From Brachypterus glaber (taxonomy: Eukaryota; Arthropoda; Insecta; Coleoptera; Kateretidae), in contig OY294051.1 in assembly GCA_958510825.1 (NCBI GenBank), positions 34,224,393 through 34,288,392 of the forward strand: 64,000 nt of DNA, in the 5' to 3' direction. The position numbers were made by a program, and so were the translations under genes. Every line of letters starts with the position of its first letter. Position 1 is the stretch's first letter. This document shows positions 11,373 to 22,242 of this stretch, one piece after another. The notes under the pieces were generated by a model. The model saw nothing but the letters and a program-made list of their open reading frames with translations. It made no database searches and was not told the origin of the DNA.

Positions 11373-11692
11373 AAAACTATTTTCAGGAGTACCGTATGCG
11401 TTTTGATTTGTACCTCCTCAAATACTTCATGTTAGTTTTCTCTGTGTGTATTATGTTGCTATATTACAGCTCATCATAAATATCTGCCGACTATTGTCGT
11501 AAAATAACATACAGGGCGTTTTAAATATAGAGGTTCTTAATTAAAAAGAACATTCTATACCAAAAATTATAAAAGTTTCTAAAAAGGTTAGTCCGGAAAT
11601 GAGCTCAAGGGAGCTCCGGCCTTATAAACTAAAACAACGAAATTTGGTACATGCCCTAAGGGAAAGTATTAAGTAACGCAAATTTTGATCAT
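11373..11692. other. No gene seen
   Basis: Unique-looking DNA. TACAGGGCGTTTTAAATATA at 11511 resembles a transposon end, but no partner was found. Confidence 0.4.
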
Positions 11693-11770
11693 TTTGGACC
11701 CCCACCCCCCTCCTGTAACGCTATTTTCCTATACCATTATCATGGGCGTAACACTACAAAATAACCCCCC
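11693..11770 (-). repeat. Interspersed repeat, inverted copy of 7085-7150
   Basis: Reverse complement of 7085-7150, with CCTATACCATTATCATGG in place of the equivalent segment; a poly-C run follows at 11766-11780. Confidence 0.65.
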
Positions 11771-14100
11771 CCCCCCCCCCAAGAACCGTTACGTAATACT
11801 TGAACGTTTCCTAATATAGAAAATTATCCTACGTAATTTTGAGTAACTTTAACCAAGGCGTGCCAAATGATAGAGGCGTAATCATTATTTTGCTCCAAAC
11901 TTTGTAGTCTTTAGTTTAATTTTACATGTTCTTCTTAAAATATGATTCCTTATTTATAACGTTAAGAATAAAGGAAAATGATGGTATAAATGAATTATTA
12001 TTCAATAATATTATTAATATGTAATTAGAAATTTAAGATAAAGGAAATAACACTAGAGTACTTTGACCTTACGTTTATCATTTTCTTATTGAACAATAAA
12101 ACAATATTTAAATAAAATATGATATGTAGATAGATGGCTTATATGAGTCAGTAGTGAAGAGCAATGTAACGTGAAAAATAACTTTATTGAGACACAAAAA
12201 AACAAGTTTTTTAATTTCAGTAAAGTATCTACATAGTTTAATTCTGATAATTACTAGGTATCAAATAAGAGCATTTTGGGGATAATAATAGGGAATTTTA
12301 AATTTCTTAGTGATCTAAGTTTGTAATCAAAAATAAGAAGAAACCAGTTGAAAGAAAAACTGTAGAATCGTTTTTAATAGTACTTTTCCGAGACCTTATA
12401 GGACCTTATAGGTCGAAGAAAAGTACAATTTTCCGGGAGACCTGTATACTGTACTAATTTTTTGAAACCTAGATGTTGTACCGTAATTAATACGTTCACT
12501 GCCAACGGCTAGTTTTGACAGCGGAGCAATGGGTATGGGCAAGGGAAAAATAGAAATAATTGATTAATGTTGTTAGGGGCACCAGTTACTTTAGCTTTTA
12601 CTCCTTTAGGTAAGTAACAACCTAGTGTAAATACTTAAGCTTTTCAGTTTGAGAAAATATAACCCATAAATAAAATAAGATAATTCATTTGAGAAATTTA
12701 TTATAAATAAACTTAATGAAAGCACATCAAGTAATGTATTAATATATATATAAAAAATATGTGTAATTATATTAAGATATAATTAAAGAAATCTTAATAA
12801 AAATTACTAAATTCAGAAATCATTCGACTTAAATGTATAAAGAAAACATGAAGTTCAGCAAGCACCAAGAAATGTATGTAAACAGCAATCATTTCTTGCA
12901 GTGTATAAAAGTCATGCTTAAATTAGAAATCATTTAATCAAAGTATGATATTTAATAATTAATAAATGAGATTAAATGTTTTAAAAAAAATAAGTACCTA
13001 AAAATGAACAAAAGCCAGAAGGGCATATAGTATTAAACAATACTATATCAGATCTGATAAAGTTTACAGTTATAAGAATATTGAAATAAAAGAATTTTAA
13101 ATATGAAATATTGCTTTCAAAAGTTTTCAGAATGAGTACTTAGCTGGTTTCTGCAAAATCCATGAGGTATGAATTCCATCGTCTCCATCTGTGCAAGTCT
13201 CCCCTATGCTGATGAATTCATTTCTCAAATGAAAGAAAAAAAATATAGGCTGTCCCATCTACTTTGGAAAAATCATCTTCCAGGATAAAATGTATTATCG
13301 AAATTGTTGTCCGGGATAAAATATACTTTTGAAAATTATGTCCAATGTAAAATTGTCTGCTAGACGGTCATATAGAATTTATCTATGCCGAAAATTACAG
13401 AACCATGTTCCAACAGAACATCACTCCATGCGGAGAACTTGTATATCAAATATACCAAAATAAACTTCAACTTAAATTAATGTAATTCCATATTAATGGT
13501 ATAGAAATGGTAATTAATTAATGGTGCTAAAACAATAATTATATCTCAGAAATATTCTAAGAAACAGAAAAACTTAACTTACATGTCATACTAAGTCTTC
13601 GATGTCCATCGAAACGTTATAAATGCGTAATTGTAGAAAATAACAGTTACAATATCTTCCGCATTGTTTAAATATTCATTTTCACTAACTTTAAATAAAA
13701 ATACATGAAGGATTACTTCGATGATTACAGAAAATAAACACTCGTCAAAATGACACCACCATTGTACAGAGTTGCTTCAAGAAGAACGAAAATCGACCTT
13801 ATTAACCGGTATGAACCCTTCAGGTAAATAAAATACTATTTCTGAACTATTAGCGACATCTATGCAAGTCATTATCAACTACAGTTTTACCGTATAGGAT
13901 TCCTAATAAAGGTAACGGAAACTACACCAAAAATAATAACTAAAAAGAATATTTCCTAATAAATCCGTATTAGTGATATCTAACCTCAAAATATTACTCT
14001 AAGAAACAAATATAAACAATACTTATTGTTTATCAGCAAACTAATAAAAATACGAACAGAATACTAAGTGTCCTGTGAACTAAGTATAAACAAAATACTG
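11771..14100. other. No gene recognised
   Basis: About 2.3 kb of AT-rich DNA without long frames or clear repeats. A local duplication of GACCTTATAG sits at 12392-12411. The stretch 13140-13460 is less AT-rich and contains a loose repeat of GATAAAATRTA, but no protein was recognised. Confidence 0.5.
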
Positions 14101-14251
14101 AATCTAAGTGAGCAGTTCCAGCAAACTATTTTCAACAAATTCTAGATTATCCCGAAGGAATAAGCATACGAAACTTTCCAGGAGAGACAAGCTACAGATG
14201 AAAGCCAGTGAAATCCAACCCTCAATAGACTCTGAAACATATAAAAACCAG

Positions 14252-14349
14252 GTAAGTCCATAGACAAATGTATTATAGAGAAATAAGTCATATGATTCTT
14301 TATTATTAAAAATCATATTCTAATTATGTTTTCTTTATGTTATTTTCAG
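14252..14349 (+). other. Candidate 98-bp intron of a noncoding transcript
   Basis: CCAG|GTAAGTCC at 14248-14259 is a near-ideal donor, and TTTATGTTATTTTCAG ending at 14349 is a good acceptor. Size and AT content fit a short insect intron. The flanking sequence has stops in all plus frames, so any transcript would be noncoding or UTR. Support is from splice signals alone. Confidence 0.25.
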
Positions 14350-15049
14350 GTAGAACTATGGAATAGAGACTTATATGGTTAGAATTCAGTTCCTGCTACA
14401 AAATAGTCCCAGATACAAAATAGTTCTGTACGTACGTAACTATTTATATACAAAATAAACATAAATTATAACGTAAGTAAACGAATAGTTTAATTAACCC
14501 TTGCTATATTACAAAGTGACGATTTATATCGTTACAATGTTTGAATTCAAATGAAGAAAATAATACTATAATACTTTGTTTTTTAGTTATTTTCGTATTT
14601 ACCACAAATCATTGTTTCTGCATTTCACAAAAGAAGCACAATCATATAAAACTAAAGTTTCACATACGCGTGACCCAAAAAAAAACCATCACAAAAAGCG
14701 TTTGTTGATAGCTCACAAGGCACCGTTTATAACATTTATTATCCTTTTCAGTCTCAAAAGTAAAAAACATTGACTAAAACTGTACATTTAGGTTTTTTAA
14801 ACAAAATGTATTAGATTTATCAAAGTATTTTGGTGTTTATCATGACAGTTCAGCCATTTTGATATTTTAATCAGTGGCGCCATCTAGCGGAAATTAATGA
14901 TTTATAATGCAGACCAGTAATAATTAGGTTACTGGTCTCTATTTTCCATTACAGGTCAGGTCCAGGCTTGAAAACAGTGCGACAAGAAATCACGTACTTT
15001 CCAAACTTTATTAATACATGTAATATATGTATTACATATACTGTTGCGA
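14350..15049. other. No gene seen
   Basis: AT-rich DNA. GTGGCGCCATCTAGCGG at 14874 is less AT-rich than its surroundings and may be a repeat fragment. Confidence 0.4.
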
Positions 15050-15858
15050 ATAAAATACTTTTTTCACCACCAGCCTAAAAGCACATCTTTATTACTGTTC
15101 TTTTCATTGGTAGAAATATTATTTCTCTACCTATGACGTCAGAGGTTCTAAAAATAATGAAATTGCACCATGGTTAATAATGAATTTTTATTCAGCTGTT
15201 TTGGCATCTGACGTTTCACTTAATTAATTAATCACATTGCTATTTACAAGTGTCTTTAGGCACCAAATTTATTTATTGCATGATAAATTAAAAAATATTA
15301 ACCAAATTAGTACCTAAAAACATGTTTTACAAAAAAACACTTCGAAAAGTGAAAATCATTGGTCCATCATATTCATCCATAGATTATACAACCCATATAT
15401 TACCGTAAGGATCATAGATTACTAGAGGTACAACCCCCATATATTGATTTTTGAGGAAATAGATTCTCCCTCACAGTTTTCGCCTGTCCCCTTATTTCTG
15501 GGGGAGTACCAGAATCATCACTTTGCATTTCACTTTTCATTTTTATATATTTTATTACACTTAACACAGAAACACTTTCAAACTTAATAATTTCAGCAGA
15601 TCACCAGAAAATTTCTGCCAGAAATGTCAAGTTATTCATTTGTTTTTTTAATGGCCGCGAACGGCCAGCGTCATATTTTAAATTTATAAGCTTTTTCATT
15701 AAATTTTGAGTAAAATAAATAAATAGCTAATTAATTGTACTGGTAGTGAAAAAAATACTATATTTTCCACGTGAGTGAAGATTTAACATTTTAGACCGCG
15801 TCTTGACGCAGGTCAAAAATGTTAAACTTCTCTCACTTGGTAAATAATATACTATTTC
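15050..15858 (+). repeat. Family B repeat, copy 1
   Basis: About 800 bp that recur with high identity at 36127-36967. It begins with CCAGCCTAAAAGCACATC. It ends in a hairpin from TTCCACGTGAGTGAAGATTT to AAACTTCTCTCACTTGG, next to AATATACTATT. No coding frame. Confidence 0.85.
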
Positions 15859-15934
15859 CTGTTAGTTGAAGTATTCCGTGCCCAAACAAATAGCTCATTT
15901 GAGACTCTATATATCTCTGATTGCAATACATATA

Positions 15935-16396
15935 ATAGTATATTAAAGATTAGTTTCATAACATATGTTTTTAGCGCACGAGTGTTATGAAACGAGTGCT
16001 TTATACAATTTTTTCTATTTTGCTCTAAAATTTAAAAAAACTTACATTTAAATTGATGACTGATTTAGGGATTTTTGTTTTGGATTGGCATTACAGTTTA
16101 CACCATGCTTAAAATTCTAAGAACAAATGATATTTTGATATTTTATAGTCATCTCTTCTCTTTTTTACTGCAATTAACCAAGCCACAATTTTAACATGGT
16201 AAAAATAACCTAAACACAAAATTTTTTAGAAAATTCAACATTAAAGCGACATTAACATTTGCACGGAAAACGTCAAGCGATAGGCCAGGTCTGTTGCCAA
16301 CCCAAAAGAACAAAAAGTACAGACCTCTTATGGGCCTATAAGAACACGCAAAATGCTGTGATTATGAGCTTATAAGAGTCGCAAAATAGAAAAATA
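15935..16396 (+). repeat. Family A repeat, copy 1
   Basis: Starts TAGTATATTAAAG and ends CGCAAAATAGAAAAATA. It shares GACTGATTTAGGGATTTTTG, AAGCCACAATTTTAAC, GAAAACGTCAAGCGATAGGC and CCTATAAGAACACG with copies at 37061, 42533 (-) and 51903 (-). In this copy the terminal hairpin has lost its central part. Confidence 0.85.
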
Positions 16397-17156
16397 CATA
16401 AACAGTACTTTGGCAAGGAAGTATTTGTACCAAATATATTTCGTACGGAAATAAAAGAAATTGCATTTAGAAAAATCTTTAGAACTACTCTAAAAATTCT
16501 GGAGAGTCTAAAGGCCTAATAATTTATCCACAACTAAAAAATATATAAGAATATAATTCTATCTACAATAAAAATGAAGAAATCCTTTAGCTTCTATGAC
16601 TAATATTTTAGTAACATATATTTATAAGATAAAACTCTAGAAAATAAGAAACTATAGGAAAATTTAGTTTTTTATTTTTTTTTTCTAATAATGAATACTT
16701 AGTTTTGAGAAAATCTTACTGTTTACATGGAATAGTCATTATGTATAGAGACTTTCTCTTAGGACAATTTGAATAACTTAATATTTATTGTAGTTAACAA
16801 TTATTTGTAATTAAATGTATATAACGCCTGTTTATCCAGGCGTGGATGCGTAAATTTGACACACCTGTTTTCTGTTTACCTAACTCACTTTTTAACTTCA
16901 GAGATTTTACAACCAAATCAATGTATCAATAATTATATTATAATAACTTAATGCTAATGTTGCTATTTTAAACATTCTGGTTCATTTGGTCTTCAACACT
17001 AAACTAACAAAAAATTTGACCAATGACATGTCAGATTTATTTGACAAACTTCATTTCAGGGTAGCGATTCTTATTTAGGTGATATGATAATATCATATGA
17101 CTTCACCTAAATTCACCGAAAATCAGTGAAAGTGGTATTCTGATACTTCCACATCA
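16397..17156. other. No gene; MITE fragments
   Basis: 16975-17050 resembles the element at 46615-46745 (ACACTAAACTAAC). GATATGATAATATCATATGA at 17082 is a near-palindrome that recurs in part at 17513. Confidence 0.4.
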
Positions 17157-17585
17157 CCGAGGATCAGACGTATGTTCATATCACTTTACTGCGACAGAAG
17201 ATGTCAGACTTTTATTAAGAATGGATTTAAATAAAGTATTGGATGCCATAGTGGTTTTAGGAGATCTCCAAGACGTTAAAAACCAAAACGACGAGCATCC
17301 ACGTAAATTTTTACAACGGACAAATCTATTTAATAGCCTTACTGAGGCAAATTTCATAAAAAAAATATAAACGTTCCTCGTTTTTGTTCCATTTAAATTT
17401 AAATGCATTTATAACAACAACTGTCAGGTTTGTGATTAGCGAAAACTCTTGGCAACGAACTAAATTCGTAAAATTCGTGAATACCGAAATATTGAAATGT
17501 GTAAAAAAAACGTGATATGATAATATCATTTCACCGGACATTTATCACATCACATCTACGTTCAGAATTGATCCTCAGGGTAGCT
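17157..17585 (+). mobile_element. PIF/Harbinger-like element relic
   Basis: The segment holds a transposase N-terminus relic (17221-17370) and is bounded by GAGGATCA at 17159 and its inverse TGATCCTC at 17569, each near a GTGATATGATAATATCAT-type sequence. CAGGGTAGCGATTCTTATTT at 17058 recurs directly as CAGGGTAGCTATTCTCATTT at 17575. True ends are uncertain. Confidence 0.45.
17221..17370 (+). pseudogene. Harbinger transposase N-terminus relic
   Basis: A 49-codon frame beginning MDLNKVLDAIVVLGD ends with RTNLFNSLTEANFIKKI. The pattern R-x-N-[PL]-F-x-x-x-x-x-x-x-F-x-[KR] is the usual start of PIF/Harbinger (HARBI1-like) transposases, upstream of the HTH and DDE domains. A stop follows at 17368, and similarity seems to continue in another frame (ISENSWQRTKFVKF near 17437-17478). 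The DDE domain is absent. The longer minus frame here (17408-17181) is the shadow. The family call rests on one short motif. Confidence 0.4.
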
Positions 17586-18582
17586 ATTCTCATTTCGCTG
17601 AATTTTATTCACCAACAACAGCTAACTTCATAGTAGTTCTTCTGATAAAGTGATTGGCCTAGACCGTTTAGCTCCGCCAATATTCACGGAAATATCAGGC
17701 GGAAAAAATCCGCTCGAAACCAGAATAGAACCCCAGTGGTTAAAGGTTTAGTTAGTTTAATACTAATGAGTCATTAGTAATGACTGGGTAAAACATCTAG
17801 ATCTGTTTTTGCTTTGATTTTTTTTTTACTGGAAAAACTTTATAAAAAAAAACATCCAATAACCGAAGCCCAAAGTAAGCCCAGTAAGTTATGTATTTCA
17901 TATTTATCTATATTAAAGTGTATTCTATATCTGAAACTGACTATACTTTGTTTTTTTAAATAACTGATATTTAATTTTTTGTGTGTATCCTGTCTATCCT
18001 CATCACTTTTGGACTCCGATGTATGTCAAAGAACAAGCCATCTTGTTTATAGAAGATGTTCTGGAAAGAACATCAATTAATCAGTCTCAAATAGAATAGG
18101 TTATACTTTTTTCTTATTTTATGTTTTTGCATTATTTTCTCCAGCATAGAAATGTTATTTGTTATTTATTTGACAGTATAATAAATAAACAAAACTGAAA
18201 GTTTAGGATTGTCAAAGATAGGTAGGTATTATTTAAATTTTGAAAATGTTAGGTTATGTTAAAATGCCCTTTAGGATGGTATTTAAACAATATTATTATG
18301 AAATGTGTGCCATTCTCTTGGTTGTTTATTAAAGTTTCCGTATTTAGGTGTATTAAAAACATTTCTGAATGACTATTTGTGGTTTCTCTTTTGTCTTTCT
18401 TCCTAATGATTTACCCATGATACATTTAGACAAACCTATAGTTGCTTGTTCTTGGAAAGTTGCCATATTTTTTAATTAAAGTAAAAAGGGAGATGACTTG
18501 CTAACCCAACATTTGCTAAAATAGCAGGAAAGTATTGCGTGGATTAGTATAACTTTGTTAATTGATTATTTACGTGTATATT
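17586..18582. other. No gene seen
   Basis: AT-rich DNA left of the scaffold gap. I searched the minus strand here for later DHX36 exons (DEIHER, SATxN) and found none. Confidence 0.5.
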
Positions 18583-18620
18583 AAGGAACTAACAACTCTT
18601 CTCTCTAGAATACGCATACC
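18583..18620 (+). mobile_element. hAT-like MITE fragment cut by the gap
   Basis: GGAACTAACAACTCTTCTCT and TAGAATACGCATACC match one end of the elements at 35397-35646 and 44020-44273; the rest falls in the N run. Confidence 0.75.
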
Positions 18621-18820
18621 NNNNNNNNNNNNNNNNNNNNNNNNNNNNNNNNNNNNNNNNNNNNNNNNNNNNNNNNNNNNNNNNNNNNNNNNNNNNNNNN
18701 NNNNNNNNNNNNNNNNNNNNNNNNNNNNNNNNNNNNNNNNNNNNNNNNNNNNNNNNNNNNNNNNNNNNNNNNNNNNNNNNNNNNNNNNNNNNNNNNNNNN
18801 NNNNNNNNNNNNNNNNNNNN
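18621..18820. other. Assembly gap (200 N)
   Basis: A run of exactly 200 N, a scaffold gap of conventional length, so the true size is unknown. It contains the rest of DHX36 exon 4 and of a MITE. Frames reported across it are meaningless. Confidence 1.
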
Positions 18821-18843
18821 AGCCTTTATCTCTTGCCATTTTC
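18821..18843 (-). CDS. DHX36: DHX36 exon 4, start only, runs into gap
   Basis: Acceptor ACGTGTTTTAG|GAAAATGG at 18844/18843. Joined in phase 2 it gives [10 protein letters not shown], matching the segment before GSILYCTTG in DHX36 proteins. Intron 3 is 208 bp. Confidence 0.8.
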
Positions 18844-21839
18844 CTAAAACACGTGGGTATGTTTTAAGGTTACATCTTTAAAAAATCAAAATGGCATATT
18901 TTGTATAAATAAATGTAAATAACTACAAAATAGAAAAATATTGTAGTGTTTATTTTGGCGAATGCGCCCTGATTTCTATGCATTATTCAGAACAAAAATA
19001 TTAAAAGCTGTATGTATTTCTAAAATTTATCTAAATTGTTTCGAAAAATACCTTTCAAGTCTTATTTGATATCCAACACTGGTACCCAAACTTTCACATC
19101 TTTCGTCCGCTACACGCTCCGCTACAGAAATGGCGCTTATTCTTCTGGGTTGTGTGCAGACAATTCTGCACAACGAAGCTTTACCTTTTGTTATATAATC
19201 ATCCAGAATAAACTGGGCAACTTGTGTAGTCTTACCACACCCTGTTTCTCCACTAAAAATAAGAAATTCTGTATAATTACATTAATTATAATTTTTTAAA
19301 CAATTGGAAGATTGTTTGGGTTTTAACCCAAGACCAATTTTATAAACTTAATTTAACCGCTTATTGTTATTTATTTTATTTTAACTGAAAAGTTGTTTTT
19401 TATTTTTTTGCAGTTTTACTGCTTGTTCCAGATAAATATATCGAGTTTATAAAAGTAAAACGTAATGCATAAGATAAATAGGGAAAAAAATATTAATATA
19501 TTGACACTAATTTTATGTAGAAAAATGTGAAATGTTAAATTCAATCCCATATAATTGGGTAAAAAATGGTTAAGCAGTTAATAATATTTTGGGTTTTATT
19601 TTTAAACTTCACAGGAAACCAGATGACGTCCCCGACGTACTATCGACGTCAGTTTTAGGTCATATTTGTGACGTCATAGATACGATGCATATCAGACGTC
19701 AGTTTTTGGTCAAATCTTGACGTCATCAAAATTTAATGCTAAGGCCTATACTGCCCTACTCCGCTTTAAAGCAGTAACTCCATTTTTCGCAACTTTTTCA
19801 CGTCAACTCTGATGTTATATTTTAAAAACGACAAATGGACTTTCTAGCTTAATAGGGCAGTATGGGTGGCGCCACATATTCCTTTCTACCACTAAAAAAA
19901 ATTTTAAACCTAATATATTAATTAAAAATTGATGCCTTTATAAAGTCTTTTGCAGGGATTACATAAACTGAAAAGTAATGTTCAGTTGCTATAGTGACTA
20001 TAGTTGGCCTTCTAATTTAATGTACATCATCGGATTAGTATGGATTTTCTATGCCTGTGGAAAATTCCTTTCAAGGGCAGATATGTGGAGGGAGTAATGG
20101 CAAGAAATTTTCCATGAAATCCTGCCATAGCATCTCATTTTATAATATTGACCCTCTAAAATTAAACCACTCCGCGTCCAGCCTTGTGGGCTAATTTTCT
20201 CATGGGCAAAATCCCAGTTTACTCTTTCATACCATAAATAACTATTAATTACAGAGATACATATTAGACGTTATTCTATCGTCATATTTGACGTTATTAT
20301 AACGTTATATTTCTGACGTTATTATAACGTCAGTAATGTTACGTCCCTGGGCTGTGACTTATACACGTCACTGGGACGGCAGAAAGACGTCATAATATGA
20401 CGTCAAAAAGACGTCTTTGGGTTTCCTGGGTTACGGCATGTAAACTTTACTGTAAAAATGTAAAAAACAAACCTGATAACAATAACTTGGTTTTCTTCAA
20501 TTACTTTTAATAATTCGCTTTTAGCATTATAAGAAGGTAATTTCTGTCTATGGTCCAACATTTTCCCATATCTTGGATTCTGCATTTTCAATATTTGTTG
20601 CTTGAGAATGGCTTCATCATATCTTTCATCAGCCTGTATAGAATCATTAGAATTTGAGATTTTTTCCAAAATGCTGCCTTTTAAGGTACTTAAAAAATCT
20701 CTTTTAAACATTGAGTCTTCAATGTGATCATAATTTGAGTTGGCTGCAGCTCCTATGTTTTCAACTTTGTTAACTGATAGTATTTTTTGAATTTCTTGCT
20801 TGCGTCTGTCTGAGAGTATTATTTCGCTTCGCTAAAATTAATTTTTTTATTATAAATGGCCGGGAAAATAGAGTTAAAAGCATAGCTAGCGATGGAACAA
20901 AGACCTTTAAACCGTTAAAATCAGTAATTTCTAGGGACTTTTTGTCATGGTTGATAATATATCCAATCTCAATCATTGAGGTAGAGTGGGGAGAGTGCCA
21001 GAGCCATTGAAATTTCTTTTGCCGATTTTGATTCGCGCATCTCTCTCTAAAATTCCGTTCTAACGGTCTTGCACACTTCGAAATACACAAAGATAGCCAC
21101 TCTGTCAGACAGAATTCCTGTTTCCCCCACTCTAATTCATTGAAAAACACATGTGAACTAAATTTTAGGTTAGTTTAAAAACCAAAGTCAAAGTAACTGC
21201 GCAAACTCAAACTTGCAAAACAAAGCTTCCTTGTCAGCAGTTTGTCCACGTACAGCTTGGTCAAATGGTACTCTCCCCTCACTGTAGACTATACTGCCTT
21301 TCAGCTTAGGAAAGGTCCTATCTAAGTATGTTAAACATATATAGCTAGGACGTTTCAGCTTAGACAGCAGTATAGTCACAATGAAATTTGTTATTCTAAT
21401 AAAAATTTTAAAGTTATAAACTTGAAAATGTTATTAAAGTTAAACATTGAAATAGTAATATGTGGAATTTGGATTATGTATTAGCAATCAAAAATCAAAA
21501 AACCTTGGAAAAACGTTTTTATAACTTTACTTTTCTACCAGGGTTTTATATTATTTAAAATAAAAATTTACTTACTGGCCTTTTTTTACCTTGATGTGTG
21601 GCCTGATTTTTATAAAACAACCCGATCTCTTTACCTTTTAAATGTTTTGGATGCCCCCCGCCAGAACTACCCCTACTACCCCCTTCTCCGGGATCTCTGA
21701 ATTCACTATTGTTTTTATTTTTATAAAAAAGGCCTATATCTCTTCCTCTTAAGTTTTTGGGGTGTCCTCCTCTAAAACTACCCCTACCTTCCCCTTCATC
21801 ACTCCCTCTACCTCGACCACGACCTCTTTTACGGTTCAT
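18821..21839 (-). CDS. DHX36: DHX36/RHAU-like DEAH-box RNA helicase, 5' part
   Basis: The model is the N-terminal 282 residues of a G-quadruplex-resolving 3'-5' helicase, joined from exons 21839-21576, 20831-20473, 19252-19052 and 18843-18821. Phases agree at each junction (0, 2, 2). Residues 1-24 are Arg/Gly-rich. RHAU-specific motifs, which stack on G-quartets, occur twice, at 25-40 and 62-77; the human protein has one. Residues 89-207 match the DHX36 linker ([26 protein letters not shown]). Motif [10 protein letters not shown], is at 209-217 and motif Ia, TQPRRISA, at 241-248. Exon 4 starts KMARDKG and enters the gap. Motif II (DEIH) and everything after it is not in view. Family evidence for DHX36 over other DEAH helicases is the RHAU motif plus linker. 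Introns 1 and 2 each hold a transposon. Confidence 0.9.
18901..19035. other. DHX36 intron 3, AT-rich
   Basis: Part of the 208-bp intron (18844-19051); nothing else seen. Confidence 0.7.
19052..19252 (-). CDS. DHX36: DHX36 exon 3: helicase motifs I and Ia
   Basis: 201 nt between acceptor TTCTTATTTTTAG|TGG and donor GAAAG|GTATTT. Contains GETGCGKTT (nucleotide binding), [20 protein letters not shown] (motif Ia region) and VGYQIRLE. This is the most conserved part of DHX36. The plus-strand frame over it (19036-19299) is its shadow. Confidence 0.95.
19612..20428. mobile_element. GACGTC-rich DNA element in DHX36 intron 2, 817 bp
   Basis: Left end CAGGAAACCAGATGACGTC and right end GACGTCTTTGGGTTTCCTG are inverted repeats. 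The palindrome GACGTC or close variants occur many times within 150 bp of each end and are scarce in the middle, as expected of subterminal transposase-binding sites. No transposase frame. It makes up two thirds of intron 2 (19253-20472). A smaller element seems nested inside it. Confidence 0.65.
19748..19867. mobile_element. Small MITE nested in the GACGTC element
   Basis: CTATACTGCCCTA at the left and TAGGGCAGTATGG at the right are inverted repeats about 120 bp apart. The same TACTGC/GCAGTA word appears in intron 1 (21291, 21367) and near 62690. Confidence 0.5.
20473..20831 (-). CDS. DHX36: DHX36 exon 2: linker before the helicase core
   Basis: 359 nt between acceptor TTAATTTTAG|CG and donor ATCAG|GTTTGT. 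Starts [18 protein letters not shown], aligned with the human MDERREEQIVQLL segment. Ends [13 protein letters not shown] plus the first two bases of Ser208. A longer overlapping frame (21150-20770) is a shadow that includes intron and MITE sequence. Confidence 0.85.
20980..21136. mobile_element. 157-bp MITE in DHX36 intron 1 with TCATTGA target repeat
   Basis: GGTAGAGTGGGG opens and CCCCACTCTAAT closes the element. TCATTGA flanks it on both sides (20973-20979, 21137-21143). A 7-8 bp duplication suggests hAT-type transposition. Confidence 0.65.
21576..21839 (-). CDS. DHX36: DHX36 exon 1: RG-rich start and two RHAU motifs
   Basis: 88 codons from ATG at 21839 to donor CCA|GTAAGTAA (21576/21575). 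An Arg/Gly-rich opening ([10 protein letters not shown]) is followed by [16 protein letters not shown] and [16 protein letters not shown], 37 residues apart, separated by a Gly/Ser linker. An alternative donor CAAG|GTAAAA nearby would change the phase and is rejected because the chosen one restores the linker frame. Confidence 0.9.
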
Positions 21840-22242
21840 TTTTTAAACAAATATAACGAAAACATTGATGAACTGAACTATTTTGAGGTTAGATTTTTTT
21901 AAAGACATCTACAAGCAAAACACACAACGTCAAGTACAAAATCAATAGATAGTTAGGTAACCGCTTACCAGATGGGGTAGGCTTTATAATCGCTCTATCT
22001 AGCGGCGGTTTTGCTAGGAAAATTATGTGAGAGACGATCTGACTATCTGGTCATCAGAACTACCACTAGATGGCGATGCCATAATAAAGTTAAAATTTAA
22101 AAGTTAAGAAGTTTATAAAGCCATGCAACCCGATGGCTGAAATGTAAAATACAAACCCAAAAAACGAAGAAGAAGAAGTTTATAAAGAACACAAAGAAAC
22201 GCTTTTAAAGTTTTATAGTTATAAATAATTGCTAAAACTTAC
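21840..22242. promoter_or_regulatory. Probable DHX36 promoter and 5' UTR region
   Basis: The 403 bp between the DHX36 start codon and the next upstream exon must hold its 5' end if 21839 is the true start. No TATA box or known operator is visible; assignment is by position only. Confidence 0.4.

Noticed and set aside
18562..18867. Open frames across the first N run
   Set aside because: They consist mostly of unknown residues; only 18821-18843 (-) is supported, as DHX36 exon 4.
20770..21150. 126-codon minus frame in DHX36 intron 1
   Set aside because: It spans a MITE with a target duplication and overlaps exon 2 in the wrong frame.
21188..21379. 63-codon minus frame in DHX36 intron 1
   Set aside because: It lies in intronic repeat sequence (GCAGTATAGTC words) and cannot be joined to the helicase frame.
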